This document shows, piece after piece, positions 19,587 to 28,677 of a DNA stretch of 64,000 bases (within the stretch, counting starts at the first letter, position 1; each line of letters begins with the position of its first letter). Made by a program: the position numbers and the translations under genes. This stretch comes from an uncultured Eggerthellaceae bacterium (GTDB taxonomy: Bacteria > Actinomycetota > Coriobacteriia > Coriobacteriales > Eggerthellaceae), in contig CANQRF010000004.1 of NCBI GenBank assembly GCA_947626195.1, positions 78,143 to 142,142 of the forward strand, written 5' to 3'. The notes below the pieces were generated by a model. The model was not told the origin of the DNA, made no database searches, and worked only from the letters and a program-made list of their open reading frames with translations.

Positions 19587-20269
19587 AGCTTCCTTCCTCC
19601 GCCCAGCATCCTGAAGAGGGCACGGTGTTTAAAAGCGCCGCATCCAAGAATGCTGGATTTGAAAGCGCCCTATTGGAGAACCCCGCCTTCGAGCACGCCG
19701 TCGTGGCGCTCAAACGCGGCAAGGCGGCAATCTTTCCCACCGACACGGTCTATGGCCTGGGCGTCGCTGTGCGCTTTTGCGAAAGCCCCGCTGTCCTCTA
19801 CCGCCTGAAGAAGCGGGCCGCAGAAAAGCCTGTGGCTTGGCTGGTCGGCGGCATCGACGACCTTCTCACCTACGCCGCCGATGTGCCGCCCGTTGCCCTT
19901 GAGCTCGCCAAGGCATTTTGGGGAGGTCCGCTCACGCTGGTCGTCAACGCCTCGGAGGCGGTGCCTCCGGCCTTTCGCTCCCCTCAAGGCACCATCGGGC
20001 TCCGCATGCCGGACAGCTCGCTTGCCCTTGCGCTCATCTCAGCCGTCGGCTCGCCGCTTGCGACGACTTCCGCGAATCTCTCGGGTGGGCGCGATCCGCA
20101 AACCGCCGCGGATTTGCCCCGCGAGCTCTGCGATGCGGTGGCCTGCGTCCTCACCGCCGATGGCGCGCTGGGCGGCGTTCCCTCAGCGGTTGTCGATTGC
20201 ACGAGGGGGAGCTTAAAGGTTTTGCGTGAAGGCGCTATTGACGTCTCCGCTTTCTCCGACGTCAAGTAG
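19583..20269 (+). CDS. tsaC: L-threonylcarbamoyladenylate synthase (YrdC/Sua5 family)
   Basis: It makes threonylcarbamoyl-AMP from threonine, bicarbonate and ATP for the t6A modification of tRNA position 37. The YrdC fold is seen from about residue 34: ALKRGKAAIFPTDTVYGLGV, RLKKRAAEKPVAWL (ATP/threonine site), FWGGPLTLV, GTIGLRMP and ATTSANLSGG. It lacks the Sua5 C-terminal domain (228 aa total) and has a roughly 30-residue extra N-terminus. ATG 19583 shares bases with the flavoprotein stop, so the two are coupled. Confidence 0.93.
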   Translation: MKLPSSAQHPEEGTVFKSAASKNAGFESALLENPAFEHAVVALKRGKAAIFPTDTVYGLGVAVRFCESPAVLYRLKKRAAEKPVAWLVGGIDDLLTYAADVPPVALELAKAFWGGPLTLVVNASEAVPPAFRSPQGTIGLRMPDSSLALALISAVGSPLATTSANLSGGRDPQTAADLPRELCDAVACVLTADGALGGVPSAVVDCTRGSLKVLREGAIDVSAFSDVK

Positions 20270-20308
20270 AATAGGCTCCGATGGCGGACGACAGCCCGAG
20301 GAGGAATC

Positions 20309-20758
20309 GTGAATATCAGCATCGCAAGCGATCATGCGGGATTCGAGCAGAAGGAGCACCTTGCCGCATATCTGAAGGAGCGCGGCTATGAGGTCATCAA
20401 TCGCGGCCCCGACAGCGACGACCGCGTGGACTATCCCGACTATGCGCTTGCGGTCGCCCTCGACGTGGTGAACGGTAAGTCGACGTTCGGCGTGCTGCTC
20501 TGCGGCACGGGAATCGGTATGGCCATTTCGGCGAACAAGGTCGATGGCATACGGGCGGCGAATGTGACGACTCCTGAATTTGCCGAGCTGGCGCGCGCCC
20601 ATAACAATGCAAATATTGTGTGCCTTTCGGCGCGTTTTGTTGACGAAGAGACCAATCGCGCCATTGTCGAGAAATTTTTCGCCACATCCTTTGAAGGCGG
20701 GCGCCACGCCTGCCGGGTGCAGAAGATCGGCAACATCGAGCTTCTCTCGAAGGAATAG
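20309..20758 (+). CDS. rpiB: Ribose-5-phosphate isomerase B
   Basis: Interconverts ribulose-5- and ribose-5-phosphate. 149 aa, with the N-terminal SDHAGFEQKE phosphate/substrate segment, the catalytic-cysteine region GVLLCGTGIGM (Cys about 71), and NNANIVCLSARF. It starts with GTG at 20309 after GAGGAG. Gap to glyA is 34 bases. Together with the split transketolase at 56266-58117 it supplies non-oxidative pentose-phosphate steps. Confidence 0.95.
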   Translation: MNISIASDHAGFEQKEHLAAYLKERGYEVINRGPDSDDRVDYPDYALAVALDVVNGKSTFGVLLCGTGIGMAISANKVDGIRAANVTTPEFAELARAHNNANIVCLSARFVDEETNRAIVEKFFATSFEGGRHACRVQKIGNIELLSKE

Positions 20759-20792
20759 GGCCGCGTCACGAAGAAAGCGAGGATAGCCGAGC

Positions 20793-22052
20793 ATGCCGCT
20801 CACGTATCTTTCACAAACCGATCCGGAAGTGCTCGAGGCGTTGCAGAGCGAGCTGTTTCGCGAACGCAACACCATCGAGCTGATCGCGTCTGAGAACTTC
20901 ACATCTCCCGCCGTCATGGAGGCGGTCGGGAGTGTGCTGACCAATAAATATGCCGAAGGATACCCGGGGCGCCGCTACTATGGCGGCTGCGAGAAGGTGG
21001 ACGTCGTGGAAAACATCGCGCGCCGACGCGCGTGCGAGCTCTTCGGCAGCGCCTTCGCCAATGTGCAGCCCCATTCGGGCGCCACGGCGAACTATGCCGC
21101 CTATGCGGCCCTTATCGAGCCCGGCGACGTGGTGATGGGGATGCAGCTCAGCTGCGGCGGCCATCTCACCCATGGCTCGCCGGTGAACTTTTCGGGGTTG
21201 CTCTACCACATCGTTTCCTATGGGCTCAATCCCGAGACCGAGATGCTCGACTACGACGACATCCTGCGCATCGCGAAGGAGTGTCGGCCCCGCGCGATCA
21301 TGTGCGGCGCCTCGGCCTACCCGCGCATCATCGATTTCAAGCGGATGCGCGAGATCGCCGACGAGGTGGGGGCCTATCTGATTGTCGACATGGCGCATAT
21401 CGCGGGCCTTGTCGCCACCGGCGCCCACCCGACGCCGCTTCCCTTCGCCCACATCGTCACCTCGACGAGCCATAAGACCCTCCGTGGGCCGCGCGGCGGC
21501 TTCATCCTCACCAACGACGAGGAAATCGCCCGCAAGGTCGACAAGGCGGTTTTCCCCGGAACGCAGGGCGGTCCGCTCATGCACGTCATCGCGGGCAAGG
21601 CGGTCGCGTTCCACGAGGCGCTCCAAGATGATTACCGCACCTATATCGCCCACGTGGTGGAAAACGCCGCGGCGCTCGGCAAGGCGATGGCGAGCGGCGG
21701 TTTGCGCCTCGTGTCGGGAGGCACCGACAACCATCTGTGCCTGGTCGACCTCACGCCCGCCGACGTCACCGGCAAAGATGCCGAGGCGCTTTTGGAAAGC
21801 ATCGGCTTCACGGTGAACAAGAACTCGATTCCGAACGAGCCGCGGTCGCCCTTCGTGACGAGTGGCATTCGCGTGGGCTCGCCCGCGGCGACGACGCGCG
21901 GGTTCACGAAAGAGGAGTTTACGCAGATCGGAGGCATGATCGCGCAAGCCGTGTTCGCCAAAGACGACGAGGCGGTGCTCACGCATATCCATGAGGAAGT
22001 GAGCGGGCTTTTGGCTGCCCATCCGCTCTATGAGGGATTGTCATACGCGTAA
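20793..22052 (+). CDS. glyA: Serine hydroxymethyltransferase
   Basis: PLP enzyme converting serine and tetrahydrofolate to glycine and methylene-tetrahydrofolate. 419 aa. Core motifs: [48 protein letters not shown], and the PLP lysine in [14 protein letters not shown] (about K228). GAGGATAGCCGAGC precedes the start. No glycine riboswitch fits in the 34-base gap. Confidence 0.97.
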   Translation: MPLTYLSQTDPEVLEALQSELFRERNTIELIASENFTSPAVMEAVGSVLTNKYAEGYPGRRYYGGCEKVDVVENIARRRACELFGSAFANVQPHSGATANYAAYAALIEPGDVVMGMQLSCGGHLTHGSPVNFSGLLYHIVSYGLNPETEMLDYDDILRIAKECRPRAIMCGASAYPRIIDFKRMREIADEVGAYLIVDMAHIAGLVATGAHPTPLPFAHIVTSTSHKTLRGPRGGFILTNDEEIARKVDKAVFPGTQGGPLMHVIAGKAVAFHEALQDDYRTYIAHVVENAAALGKAMASGGLRLVSGGTDNHLCLVDLTPADVTGKDAEALLESIGFTVNKNSIPNEPRSPFVTSGIRVGSPAATTRGFTKEEFTQIGGMIAQAVFAKDDEAVLTHIHEEVSGLLAAHPLYEGLSYA

Positions 22053-22082
22053 GCGCGCGGAGAGCAGAGCGAGGGCGAGACG

Positions 22083-22646
22083 GTGGTTCTGATTGTTGGA
22101 CTGGGAAATCCGGGGAAGGAATACGAGGGCACGCGCCATAACGCCGGCTTCTCGGTGATCGATGAGCTCGGCGAGAGGGCGCGCGTCACCTATTGGAAGC
22201 TGCGCGGCGGTGCGCTCGTGGGAGAGGGGAAGCTCGGCGGAAACGACGTCGTGCTGGCCAAGCCCCAAAGCTTCATGAACCTCTCGGGTGGTCCGGTGAA
22301 GGCGCTTCTGGCCCATTATGGCGCGACCCCCGACGACCTGATCGTCGTGCATGACGAGATGGACATCGAGCCGGGCACGGTGCGGGTGAAGATGGGCGGC
22401 GGCCATGCCGGCCACAACGGGCTGCGGTCGATCATCGACAAGCTCGGCACCCGCGATTGGAAGCGCGTTCGCGTGGGCGTCGGCCATCCGCCCGGACGAA
22501 TGGATGCCGCCACCTATGTGTTGAACGTGCCGCGCGGCGACGACGCGGAGGAGTTCGCCGCTGCGACCGAGCGGGCTGCCGAGGCGGTGGAGTTCCTTTT
22601 GGATCACGGCGTCGAAAAGGCCCAGCAGGAATTCAATCGGTCGTAG
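22083..22646 (+). CDS. pth: Peptidyl-tRNA hydrolase
   Basis: Recycles tRNA from drop-off peptidyl-tRNA. 187 aa starting with GTG (VVLIVGLGNPGKEYEGTRHNAGF). The catalytic His follows TR (about residue 20), and KPQSFMNLSGGPV, VVHDEMDIEPG and GGHAGHNGLRSI are family blocks. It lies 30 bases after glyA, with GAGCGAGGGCGAGAC as a plausible ribosome site. Confidence 0.96.
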   Translation: MVLIVGLGNPGKEYEGTRHNAGFSVIDELGERARVTYWKLRGGALVGEGKLGGNDVVLAKPQSFMNLSGGPVKALLAHYGATPDDLIVVHDEMDIEPGTVRVKMGGGHAGHNGLRSIIDKLGTRDWKRVRVGVGHPPGRMDAATYVLNVPRGDDAEEFAAATERAAEAVEFLLDHGVEKAQQEFNRS

Positions 22647-22681
22647 GCCCGATTGCTGGCGATTGTTGGCGGCGTTTTTCG

Positions 22682-24559
22682 ATGGCGTTTCTCCTCGGCT
22701 GCGAAAAGGTTTCCCTCGAATATCCCACAAAACGGGTGTTCGAGGATCTCTCCCTTGGCGTTTCCACGGGCGATCGCATCGGCATCGTCGGGCGCAACGG
22801 CGATGGGAAATCCACGCTTCTCGGCCTTCTGTCGGGAGCGATTCAGCCCGATGAGGGGCGCATCATCCGCACGCGCGGCGTGAGCGTGGGCGTTTTGGGA
22901 CAAAGCGACGACCTCTGCGACGACGAGAGCGTCTCCCATGAGGTCGTCGGCGATCGCCCCGTTTACGAATGGGCGGCAGACGCCCGCGTACGAAGCATTC
23001 TCGATGGGCTGCTTGGCGACATCGCGTGGGAAGCGCGCGTCGGGGATCTCTCTGGTGGTCAGCGGCGACGCGTCGACCTCGCGCGGCTGCTCGTGGGCAG
23101 CTGGGACGTCCTCCTGCTCGATGAGCCGACGAACCATCTCGATATGCGTGCGATCACGTGGCTCGCGAACCATCTGAAAGCGCGCTGGCGCCAGCAGAGC
23201 GGGGCGCTTCTCGTCGTGACGCACGACCGCTGGTTCCTCGACGAAGTGTGCACGCAGATGTGGGAGGTGCACGACCGCTCGGTGCAGCCGTTCGAGGGCG
23301 GATTCTCCGCTTACGTCCTCCAACGGGTAGAGCGCGACAGGCAGGCCGCGAAGGCAGAGCAGAAGCGGCAGAACATGCTCCGACGGGAGCTCGCCTGGCT
23401 CTCGCGCGGGGCGCGCGCACGAGCCACGAAGCCGAAGTTCCATGTGGCGGCGGCCGAAGCGCTGATCGCCGACGTTCCAGAGCTGCGCAACCCTATCGAG
23501 CTCAAGCGCATGGCGATCGCTCGTCTGGGAAAGCTCGTTGTGGAGATGAGCCGCGTGACGCAGCGCTTCGAGCGGCAGACGGTGCTTCGCGACATCTCGT
23601 GGATCATCGGCCCAGGCGACCGTTTCGGCATCATCGGGGAAAACGGCGCGGGGAAGACCACGCTTCTGCGCCTCATCGCGGGGAAGCTGGAACCGACGAG
23701 CGGAACGGTGAAGATCGGCGCAAGCGTTCGGTTCGCCGTGCTCTCCCAGCATCTTGGGGAATTGGACGCGTGGGGCGAAGAGCCCGTGCGCAAGGTGGTC
23801 GGCCGTTACAGCCGCCGCGTCATGCTCGATGGCAAGGAGCAGACGCCCGCGCAGCTCCTCGAGTCGCTCGGGTTCTCGGCGGCAGACCTGAACGAACCCG
23901 TCTGCGATCTTTCGGGAGGGCAGAAGCGGCGCCTCGCTCTCATGATGATTCTTCTTGACGAGCCGAATGTATTGATTCTTGACGAGCCGGGAAACGATCT
24001 CGACGTGGATATGCTCGCCGCGGTGGAGAGCCTGCTCGATGGCTGGCCGGGAACGCTCGTCCTCGTCACGCATGATCGCTACCTGATGGAACGCGTGACC
24101 GATCATCAATTCGGGCTGGTGGATGGCAAGCTCGTCCATCTGCCGGGCGGCGTCGACGAATACTTGGCGATTGCGAACGGGATGCCGCATGGGGAAGCGG
24201 CGGAGATTCTCGCAACCGGAGGCAAAGGCGCAAAGAGCGCGGGTTTCGGAGGCGCGGTGCGCGATGCGGCAGGTGGAGCCGCCGGTGGCGCGTCGGGCGC
24301 TTCGGAGGGCGCCGGTCGAAGCGGGCAGACGCTCAGCGGGGGCGAGCAGCATCGGCTGCGCAAGCTCATGGATTCCAGCGAACGCAAGATAGCGACGCTT
24401 CGTGGAAAAATAGACGATGCGCGTGTGCGTATGAGCGAGGCGGATCAAAGCGACTATGTGGCGCTCACCGAGCTGCAGGATGAGATAGGCGCCTATGAGA
24501 GGCAGATCGGCGAGCTGGAGGCGGCGTGGTTCGAGGCCGCCGAGAAGCTCGGCGATTGA
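22682..24559 (+). CDS. ABC-F family ATPase (Uup-like)
   Basis: Soluble twin-ATPase protein of 625 aa, of the family that acts on ribosomes or, for Uup, on DNA/ribosome processes. Domain 1 has GRNGDGKST, DLSGGQRRR and LLLDEPTNHLD; the linker around residue 220-260 is basic (RRELAWLSRGARARATK); domain 2 has GENGAGKTT, DLSGGQKRR and LILDEPGNDLD. A Gly/Ala-rich hinge (residues about 518-548) leads to a C-terminal coiled coil (about 555-625) as in Uup. ATG 22682 follows pth by 35 bases; the longer upstream frame overlaps pth and is not used. Confidence 0.92.
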   Translation: MAFLLGCEKVSLEYPTKRVFEDLSLGVSTGDRIGIVGRNGDGKSTLLGLLSGAIQPDEGRIIRTRGVSVGVLGQSDDLCDDESVSHEVVGDRPVYEWAADARVRSILDGLLGDIAWEARVGDLSGGQRRRVDLARLLVGSWDVLLLDEPTNHLDMRAITWLANHLKARWRQQSGALLVVTHDRWFLDEVCTQMWEVHDRSVQPFEGGFSAYVLQRVERDRQAAKAEQKRQNMLRRELAWLSRGARARATKPKFHVAAAEALIADVPELRNPIELKRMAIARLGKLVVEMSRVTQRFERQTVLRDISWIIGPGDRFGIIGENGAGKTTLLRLIAGKLEPTSGTVKIGASVRFAVLSQHLGELDAWGEEPVRKVVGRYSRRVMLDGKEQTPAQLLESLGFSAADLNEPVCDLSGGQKRRLALMMILLDEPNVLILDEPGNDLDVDMLAAVESLLDGWPGTLVLVTHDRYLMERVTDHQFGLVDGKLVHLPGGVDEYLAIANGMPHGEAAEILATGGKGAKSAGFGGAVRDAAGGAAGGASGASEGAGRSGQTLSGGEQHRLRKLMDSSERKIATLRGKIDDARVRMSEADQSDYVALTELQDEIGAYERQIGELEAAWFEAAEKLGD

Positions 24560-24581
24560 GACGTTGGAAGGCAACGAGACG

Positions 24582-25223
24582 ATGGATGGGCAAGCCACGA
24601 CGCCTCAGGTGCTGACGATTCGGGGACAGGCGACGGCCGAGATCGTTGAGAAGAAGAGCCGTTTCATCTCCCAGCTTTCCCACGTGGCAACCGAAGACGA
24701 GGCGCTGGCCTTCCTCGTGAGCATCCGCGAGAAGCATCGGATGGCGCGCCATAACGTGTACGCCTATCGGCTGCGCGACGGACGCGCCCGTTATAGCGAC
24801 GACGGGGAGCCCGCTCAGACGGCAGGCCGCCCGACGCTCGCGGTGCTGGAGCACGAGGGATTTGTCGATGTGGTGGCGGTGACGACGCGTTATTTCGGCG
24901 GCGTGCTGCTCGGGAAGGGCGGGCTGGTGCGGGCATACACCGACGCCGTCGCGAAGGCCCTTCAAGCGGCGTCGAGGGCTGCCATCCTCTCATGTTCGGA
25001 TGTGGAGGCTGAGCTTCCCTATGCTCTCTACGATCAGGTGAAGCGCCTCCTTCAGCAGAAGGGGGCTGAGGAGCTCGACACGCAGTTCAGCGATGTCGTC
25101 ACGCTCACGGCGCGCATCAAGGCGGAAGAGGCCGAGGGGCTCGCGCAGGCCCTCGATCAGATGATGCACGGGAAAGGACGCCTTGTTGTCAGCCCGCCCA
25201 CGGATGCTTGCTTTCCCCTGTGA
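24582..25223 (+). CDS. yigZ: YigZ/IMPACT-family protein
   Basis: 213 aa. The N-terminal IMPACT fold is clear: EIVEKKSRFISQLSHVATEDEA, HNVYAYRLRDGRARYSDDGEP, then TAGRP and RYFGGVLLGKGGLVRAY. A C-terminal DUF1949-like ferredoxin fold follows (about 135-205). Function is unsettled; eukaryotic IMPACT regulates translation through GCN2. Start chosen at ATG 24582, 22 bases after the ABC-F stop, with GGAAGG upstream. Confidence 0.9.
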   Translation: MDGQATTPQVLTIRGQATAEIVEKKSRFISQLSHVATEDEALAFLVSIREKHRMARHNVYAYRLRDGRARYSDDGEPAQTAGRPTLAVLEHEGFVDVVAVTTRYFGGVLLGKGGLVRAYTDAVAKALQAASRAAILSCSDVEAELPYALYDQVKRLLQQKGAEELDTQFSDVVTLTARIKAEEAEGLAQALDQMMHGKGRLVVSPPTDACFPL

Positions 25224-25290
25224 GCTGAGTGTGAACGGCTATACTGCCCTTCATGCTTAAGCGTCAGTGAGGCAGATAGGAGAAGGATCC

Positions 25291-26529
25291 ATGAGCACCG
25301 AGCGAACCGACTTCGATGAAAGCACCGCGAGCCCCGCAAATGCGAATGCGGGAGAACCAAACGTCGGAAACCTGAGCGCCGACGGAGCTTTAGCTCCCGA
25401 GCAACCATCGGCCGACGACATGGTTCAGGATGCCGCTTCAGCGTCGGAGGGTGGGAAGGAAGGCTCTTCGGTGGCAGAGAGCTTCGGTGCGCTCAAGGAC
25501 CGCACCGTCTCCGCTCGCGAGCTGAAGGACCGTCGCCGTGCCCACGACCAACTCAGCCAGCAGATTCAAGACGATGAGGCGCGCCTCGCCGACAATCGCT
25601 ACATCCTCGCGAACTTCGAAGCCGAGGTCGCGCACCAAAACGACATCATCGGCGAAAACCAAAAGGCCCTGAATGCGCAGACAGCGCAGATCAAGACCCT
25701 GAAGCAACGTTACGACCAAACGAAGTCCGACCTTTCCCGCATGAAGAAGGAGCATAAAAAGCTCGAGAAAACCTACGAGCAGCGCCGCGACGAGGCACAT
25801 GATGCGCTCACGGCCTCGAAGCGGGCGCTTGCCGACATCCAAGCGCAGGCGCGGAAAGCGGAATTGGCGATCTCGGACGCCCAGCGCGACATCATGAGCC
25901 TGCAGGTGAAGGCCGATCAAAGCCAAGACTCCGCCGAAAAGAGCAAGGCGCTTTCGGAGATCGAGAGCCTGAACGTGAAACTCGCCCAATCGAAGGATGA
26001 CCTCGTCTCCTTGGAGCCCCGCCAATCGGCCGCGCAGACGAAACGCGCACAGGACCAGGCGGTTTACGACGGGGCGGCCCAAGCTCTCAAGGACGTGAAG
26101 TCGAAGAACGACGATGACGAGCGGGCACTTGAAAAGCAGCTCAAGGAGATCGACAACGACATCGATGCCGGCAATGAGAAGGCCGCTTCGCTGCGCAAAA
26201 ACATCGAGGCCGCCCAAGATCGCATCGCCTACTGCCAAGAGGTGAAGGAGAACCCCACCACAACCGAAGAGCTTGCGCGTGCCATCGAGCAGGATCGCGA
26301 TACCGCCGAGCAGATCCAATCGGACATCGCGCAGCGCGAGACGGTCCATCGCGACCTGAAGAAGCGCTCGCGCAAGGCCGTCGCCATCATCGTGCTGATT
26401 GCCATTGCTATCATCGCGATTGTCGCGTGCGTGTTCTACTTTGGCACCGCTACATACGACGCATACGACACGCACGCCGCCCTCGAAGACGACATCGCCG
26501 TCGTTGACGGAAACACAAATACCGTTTAA
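25291..26529 (+). CDS. Coiled-coil protein with C-terminal membrane anchor
   Basis: 412 aa, family not recognised. Residues 1-65 are acidic and polar with many Ala/Asn/Glu. From about 80 to 355 the sequence is a long run of heptad-like helix rich in Q, K, E, D and A (blocks such as LEKTYEQRRDEAHDAL and IDNDIDAGNEKAASLRK). A single strong membrane helix (AVAIIVLIAIAIIAIVACVF, about residues 363-383) is followed by a short acidic tail. Orientation suggests a cytoplasmic coiled coil anchored in the membrane. AGGAGAAGG stands before ATG 25291, and TATACT (25240) is a possible -10. It is followed by a palindromic repeat. Confidence 0.8.
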   Translation: MSTERTDFDESTASPANANAGEPNVGNLSADGALAPEQPSADDMVQDAASASEGGKEGSSVAESFGALKDRTVSARELKDRRRAHDQLSQQIQDDEARLADNRYILANFEAEVAHQNDIIGENQKALNAQTAQIKTLKQRYDQTKSDLSRMKKEHKKLEKTYEQRRDEAHDALTASKRALADIQAQARKAELAISDAQRDIMSLQVKADQSQDSAEKSKALSEIESLNVKLAQSKDDLVSLEPRQSAAQTKRAQDQAVYDGAAQALKDVKSKNDDDERALEKQLKEIDNDIDAGNEKAASLRKNIEAAQDRIAYCQEVKENPTTTEELARAIEQDRDTAEQIQSDIAQRETVHRDLKKRSRKAVAIIVLIAIAIIAIVACVFYFGTATYDAYDTHAALEDDIAVVDGNTNTV

Positions 26530-26539
26530 ATCGTTTTAG

Positions 26540-26668
26540 GAGGCGCCGGGCGCGCAGTCGCTCGGCAGTCCTGAGCTCGCGATTTTCCGAATTTTGAAAT
26601 TGTAATTCGGAAAATCCCTCGTGCGGAACTCGCTTTGTGCGCATCCCGACGCCCCCTCGCCCGAGCGG
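26540..26668. repeat. Long palindromic repeat, copy A
   Basis: 26540-26655 is nearly identical to 63614-63730 (copy B). An outer stem pairs GGCGCCGGGCGCGCA with TGCGCATCCCGACGCC; the inner stem GATTTTCCGAATT / AATTCGGAAAATC is 13 bp perfect around a loop of about 10 bases. A flanking word CGCCCCCTCGCCCGAGCGG (26650-26668) is the exact reverse complement of the left flank of copy B. It sits between two convergent genes and may serve as a two-way terminator. Confidence 0.9.
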
Positions 26669-26675
26669 TAGAGGA

Positions 26676-27527
26676 TCAGTTTTGGCTGTTCGGGGGATCT
26701 TTGGGCTTGAAATCGTCGGTGGGGCTGTCGGGATTGGCGTTTTTCTTCTCGTTGATCCATTGGCCGGAGAGGCGCGAGTAAACGCGCCGCATAAGCCTCA
26801 TCGCCCGTTCGCTGTGAGGATGGTCTTTTTCCTTGTTGCTGTGGGGAACGAAGCGCTTGATGTAGCGCACGGGCTTTGCAACCGCGTCGGTCACGGCGTC
26901 GCTGTAGTCGCGCGGCGGTTTCGTCTGCCACCCGAAGATGAGCGAGCCGTAGCGTATCGCGAGAATGAGCACCGAGCAGACGACGGGCGCCCATGCGGCG
27001 AAGAAATCCAACCGCACCATGAGCGCATCGACGATGCAGCCGACGATCGCCGCCGTGCCGTAGAGCGCTCCCGCTTGGAACGAGACGGGCGTGCGGCTCA
27101 TGAACACGTCGCGCAGAATGCCGCCGCCGACGGCGGTCAGCGTTCCCAGCAAAACGGCGGGCACGATGTCGAGGCCGGCCGAGAGGCTCTTGCTCACGCC
27201 GATGATGGCCCATAAGGCCACGGAGATGTTGTCGAGCAGATCGATGATGGGGTCGAGGTAGGTGGTCAGGCGGCCGAAGTAGAACACGAGGATGGCGCCG
27301 ATGATGCAGCTGAGCAGAAGTGATGGGTTCTGGAAGGCATAGATGCCGTAGTCTTGCAAAAGGATGTCGCGCAACATGCCGCCGCCCATGCCGGTGACGC
27401 AGGCGATGAACATCGTGCCAAAGATGTCGTAGCGCGCTTTCACGGCGGTCATGGCGCCTGAAAGGCCGCCTGTCATGATAGCGGCAAGCTCAAACCAGAA
27501 GGGAAGGGGAATGCCGTAATCGAGCAT
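26676..27527 (-). CDS. TRIC/UPF0126-type membrane channel protein
   Basis: 283 aa with seven hydrophobic segments. The internal duplication of the family is visible in two GG-rich motifs, MGGGMLRDIL (about residue 47) and VGGGILRDVF (about 134). Bacterial relatives form trimeric cation channels; physiological role is poorly known. The C-terminal about 80 residues are polar and basic and go beyond the core. ATG 27527 directly abuts the stop of the upstream gene with no gap, so both are co-translated. Confidence 0.88.
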   Translation of the reverse strand: MLDYGIPLPFWFELAAIMTGGLSGAMTAVKARYDIFGTMFIACVTGMGGGMLRDILLQDYGIYAFQNPSLLLSCIIGAILVFYFGRLTTYLDPIIDLLDNISVALWAIIGVSKSLSAGLDIVPAVLLGTLTAVGGGILRDVFMSRTPVSFQAGALYGTAAIVGCIVDALMVRLDFFAAWAPVVCSVLILAIRYGSLIFGWQTKPPRDYSDAVTDAVAKPVRYIKRFVPHSNKEKDHPHSERAMRLMRRVYSRLSGQWINEKKNANPDSPTDDFKPKDPPNSQN

Positions 27528-28466
27528 TTAGTCCCCTTTCGCCTCTCCGGAGAAATTGCGGCTCCCCGTCAGCGAGATGAGGCTCTCCTTCTCAAATCGG
27601 GGGACGTCGATGAGCTCGATGCCCTCGATCGCGAGCTTCTGCGCCTTCTCGTAGAGATCCCAGAATGAAGCGGTGGTGATCTCATGCGTGAAGGGGTTCT
27701 CCCATGGCAGATGGTCGTGATTGTCGAAGTCGCTTTCCTTCAAATCGATGTTTCTCATGCTCATCGCGCGGTAGAAGGAATACGGCCGGAAGCGCTCCTC
27801 GACGGCGCCGACGACGCTTCGCTTGATGTTGCGCGGGGAGTAGAGCAGCTTGAGCGCGCGACGATAGAGATGAAGCGCTTGCGCGTAACCGTCGATCGGA
27901 ATTTTGACGCCATAGGCGAGGCGTGCGGCGTTCGCGTAGAGATGGGAGACGATGCGCTCGATGCGCGGCGTGGCGAGAAGGATCTGCTTCGCGGGATGGA
28001 AGGCGGCGATGGTGGTGTGGCGCTTCACGCTCAGCACGAGCTCGTCGAACTCGCTCTCGATGACCGCATGCACTTCTCCGGCGTTTTTGCGCGAAAGCCC
28101 CTCGATGCCGGCGTCGCAGAGCGCGTAGAGCTGGGCGTAGACGAGGGGATGCAGCGTGGAATCGAGGGCGTAATGGCAGAGGAAGCCGAGAACATAGGCG
28201 CGGCCCGTGATGACCTCGGTGACGCTGAGAAGCGAGGCTGCCTGACGGAACGCCGCGATGAGCTCATGGGGGTTTTCGGCATGCATGCGGTGCCCGAGGA
28301 CGGCGAGGCCACGGAGGCGCGGGCTCGCGATCGCATAGAAGAGGGGGTCAGGCCCTTGGTTGCCGAGGAGAAAGGCCAGCACCTCTTCGCGTCCGTTCCC
28401 GATGGCGCCGGCGATTTTCTCGTGGATGTCACGACCGAACATATCATGCGTGATGAGCGCTGGCAT
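27528..28466 (-). CDS. Zinc-dependent phospholipase C-like protein
   Basis: 312 aa with the helical metal-binding pattern of the Zn-dependent PLC/S1-P1-like domain found in gut Firmicutes and Coriobacteriia: ITHDMFGRD at the N-terminus, GNQGPDPLFY, GHRMHAENP, and FLCHYALDSTLHPLVY, which together give the His/Asp set expected for a metal centre. No signal peptide is evident, so a secreted phospholipase is unlikely; the substrate is unknown. It precedes and abuts the TRIC-like gene. Confidence 0.8.
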   Translation of the reverse strand: MPALITHDMFGRDIHEKIAGAIGNGREEVLAFLLGNQGPDPLFYAIASPRLRGLAVLGHRMHAENPHELIAAFRQAASLLSVTEVITGRAYVLGFLCHYALDSTLHPLVYAQLYALCDAGIEGLSRKNAGEVHAVIESEFDELVLSVKRHTTIAAFHPAKQILLATPRIERIVSHLYANAARLAYGVKIPIDGYAQALHLYRRALKLLYSPRNIKRSVVGAVEERFRPYSFYRAMSMRNIDLKESDFDNHDHLPWENPFTHEITTASFWDLYEKAQKLAIEGIELIDVPRFEKESLISLTGSRNFSGEAKGD

Positions 28467-28620
28467 GGGTCACTTCCGTTTCTCGAGAAGACTTTTTTCA
28501 AGCGCGAACCGCACTATCATATACAATGGTGCAGGTATTTTTTCGCGGAAGCGCCAACGGGTACGCTCATGTTACCGGAGCGCGCGTTCTGCGGTGAGGA
28601 AGCTTGAAGGAAGGCGATTC

Positions 28621-28677
28621 ATGTTGGCTTGCGTTGATCCCGCCGAAAAAGAAGGCGATGGTCTGGTATGGCGCTGA
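28621..28677 (+). CDS. Short upstream ORF overlapping the lysC start
   Basis: 18 codons (MLACVDPAEKEGDGLVWR) with an excellent ribosome site AAGGAAGG six bases before its ATG. Its TGA lies 8 bases inside lysC. lysC itself has only a distant GAAGG (28651-28655, 12 bases from its ATG), so translation of this ORF could be needed to start lysC. It is too short for a protein function to be proposed. Confidence 0.45.
   Translation: MLACVDPAEKEGDGLVWR

Noticed and set aside
26637..27215. 192-codon plus-strand frame opposite the TRIC-like gene
   Set aside because: The minus strand encodes a clear duplicated membrane protein; the plus frame begins inside the palindromic repeat and lacks a ribosome site.
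28467..28667. Lysine riboswitch upstream of lysC
   Set aside because: The 200-base leader shows no lysine-element helices or conserved core; only the mini-ORF and some A/T-rich words were found.
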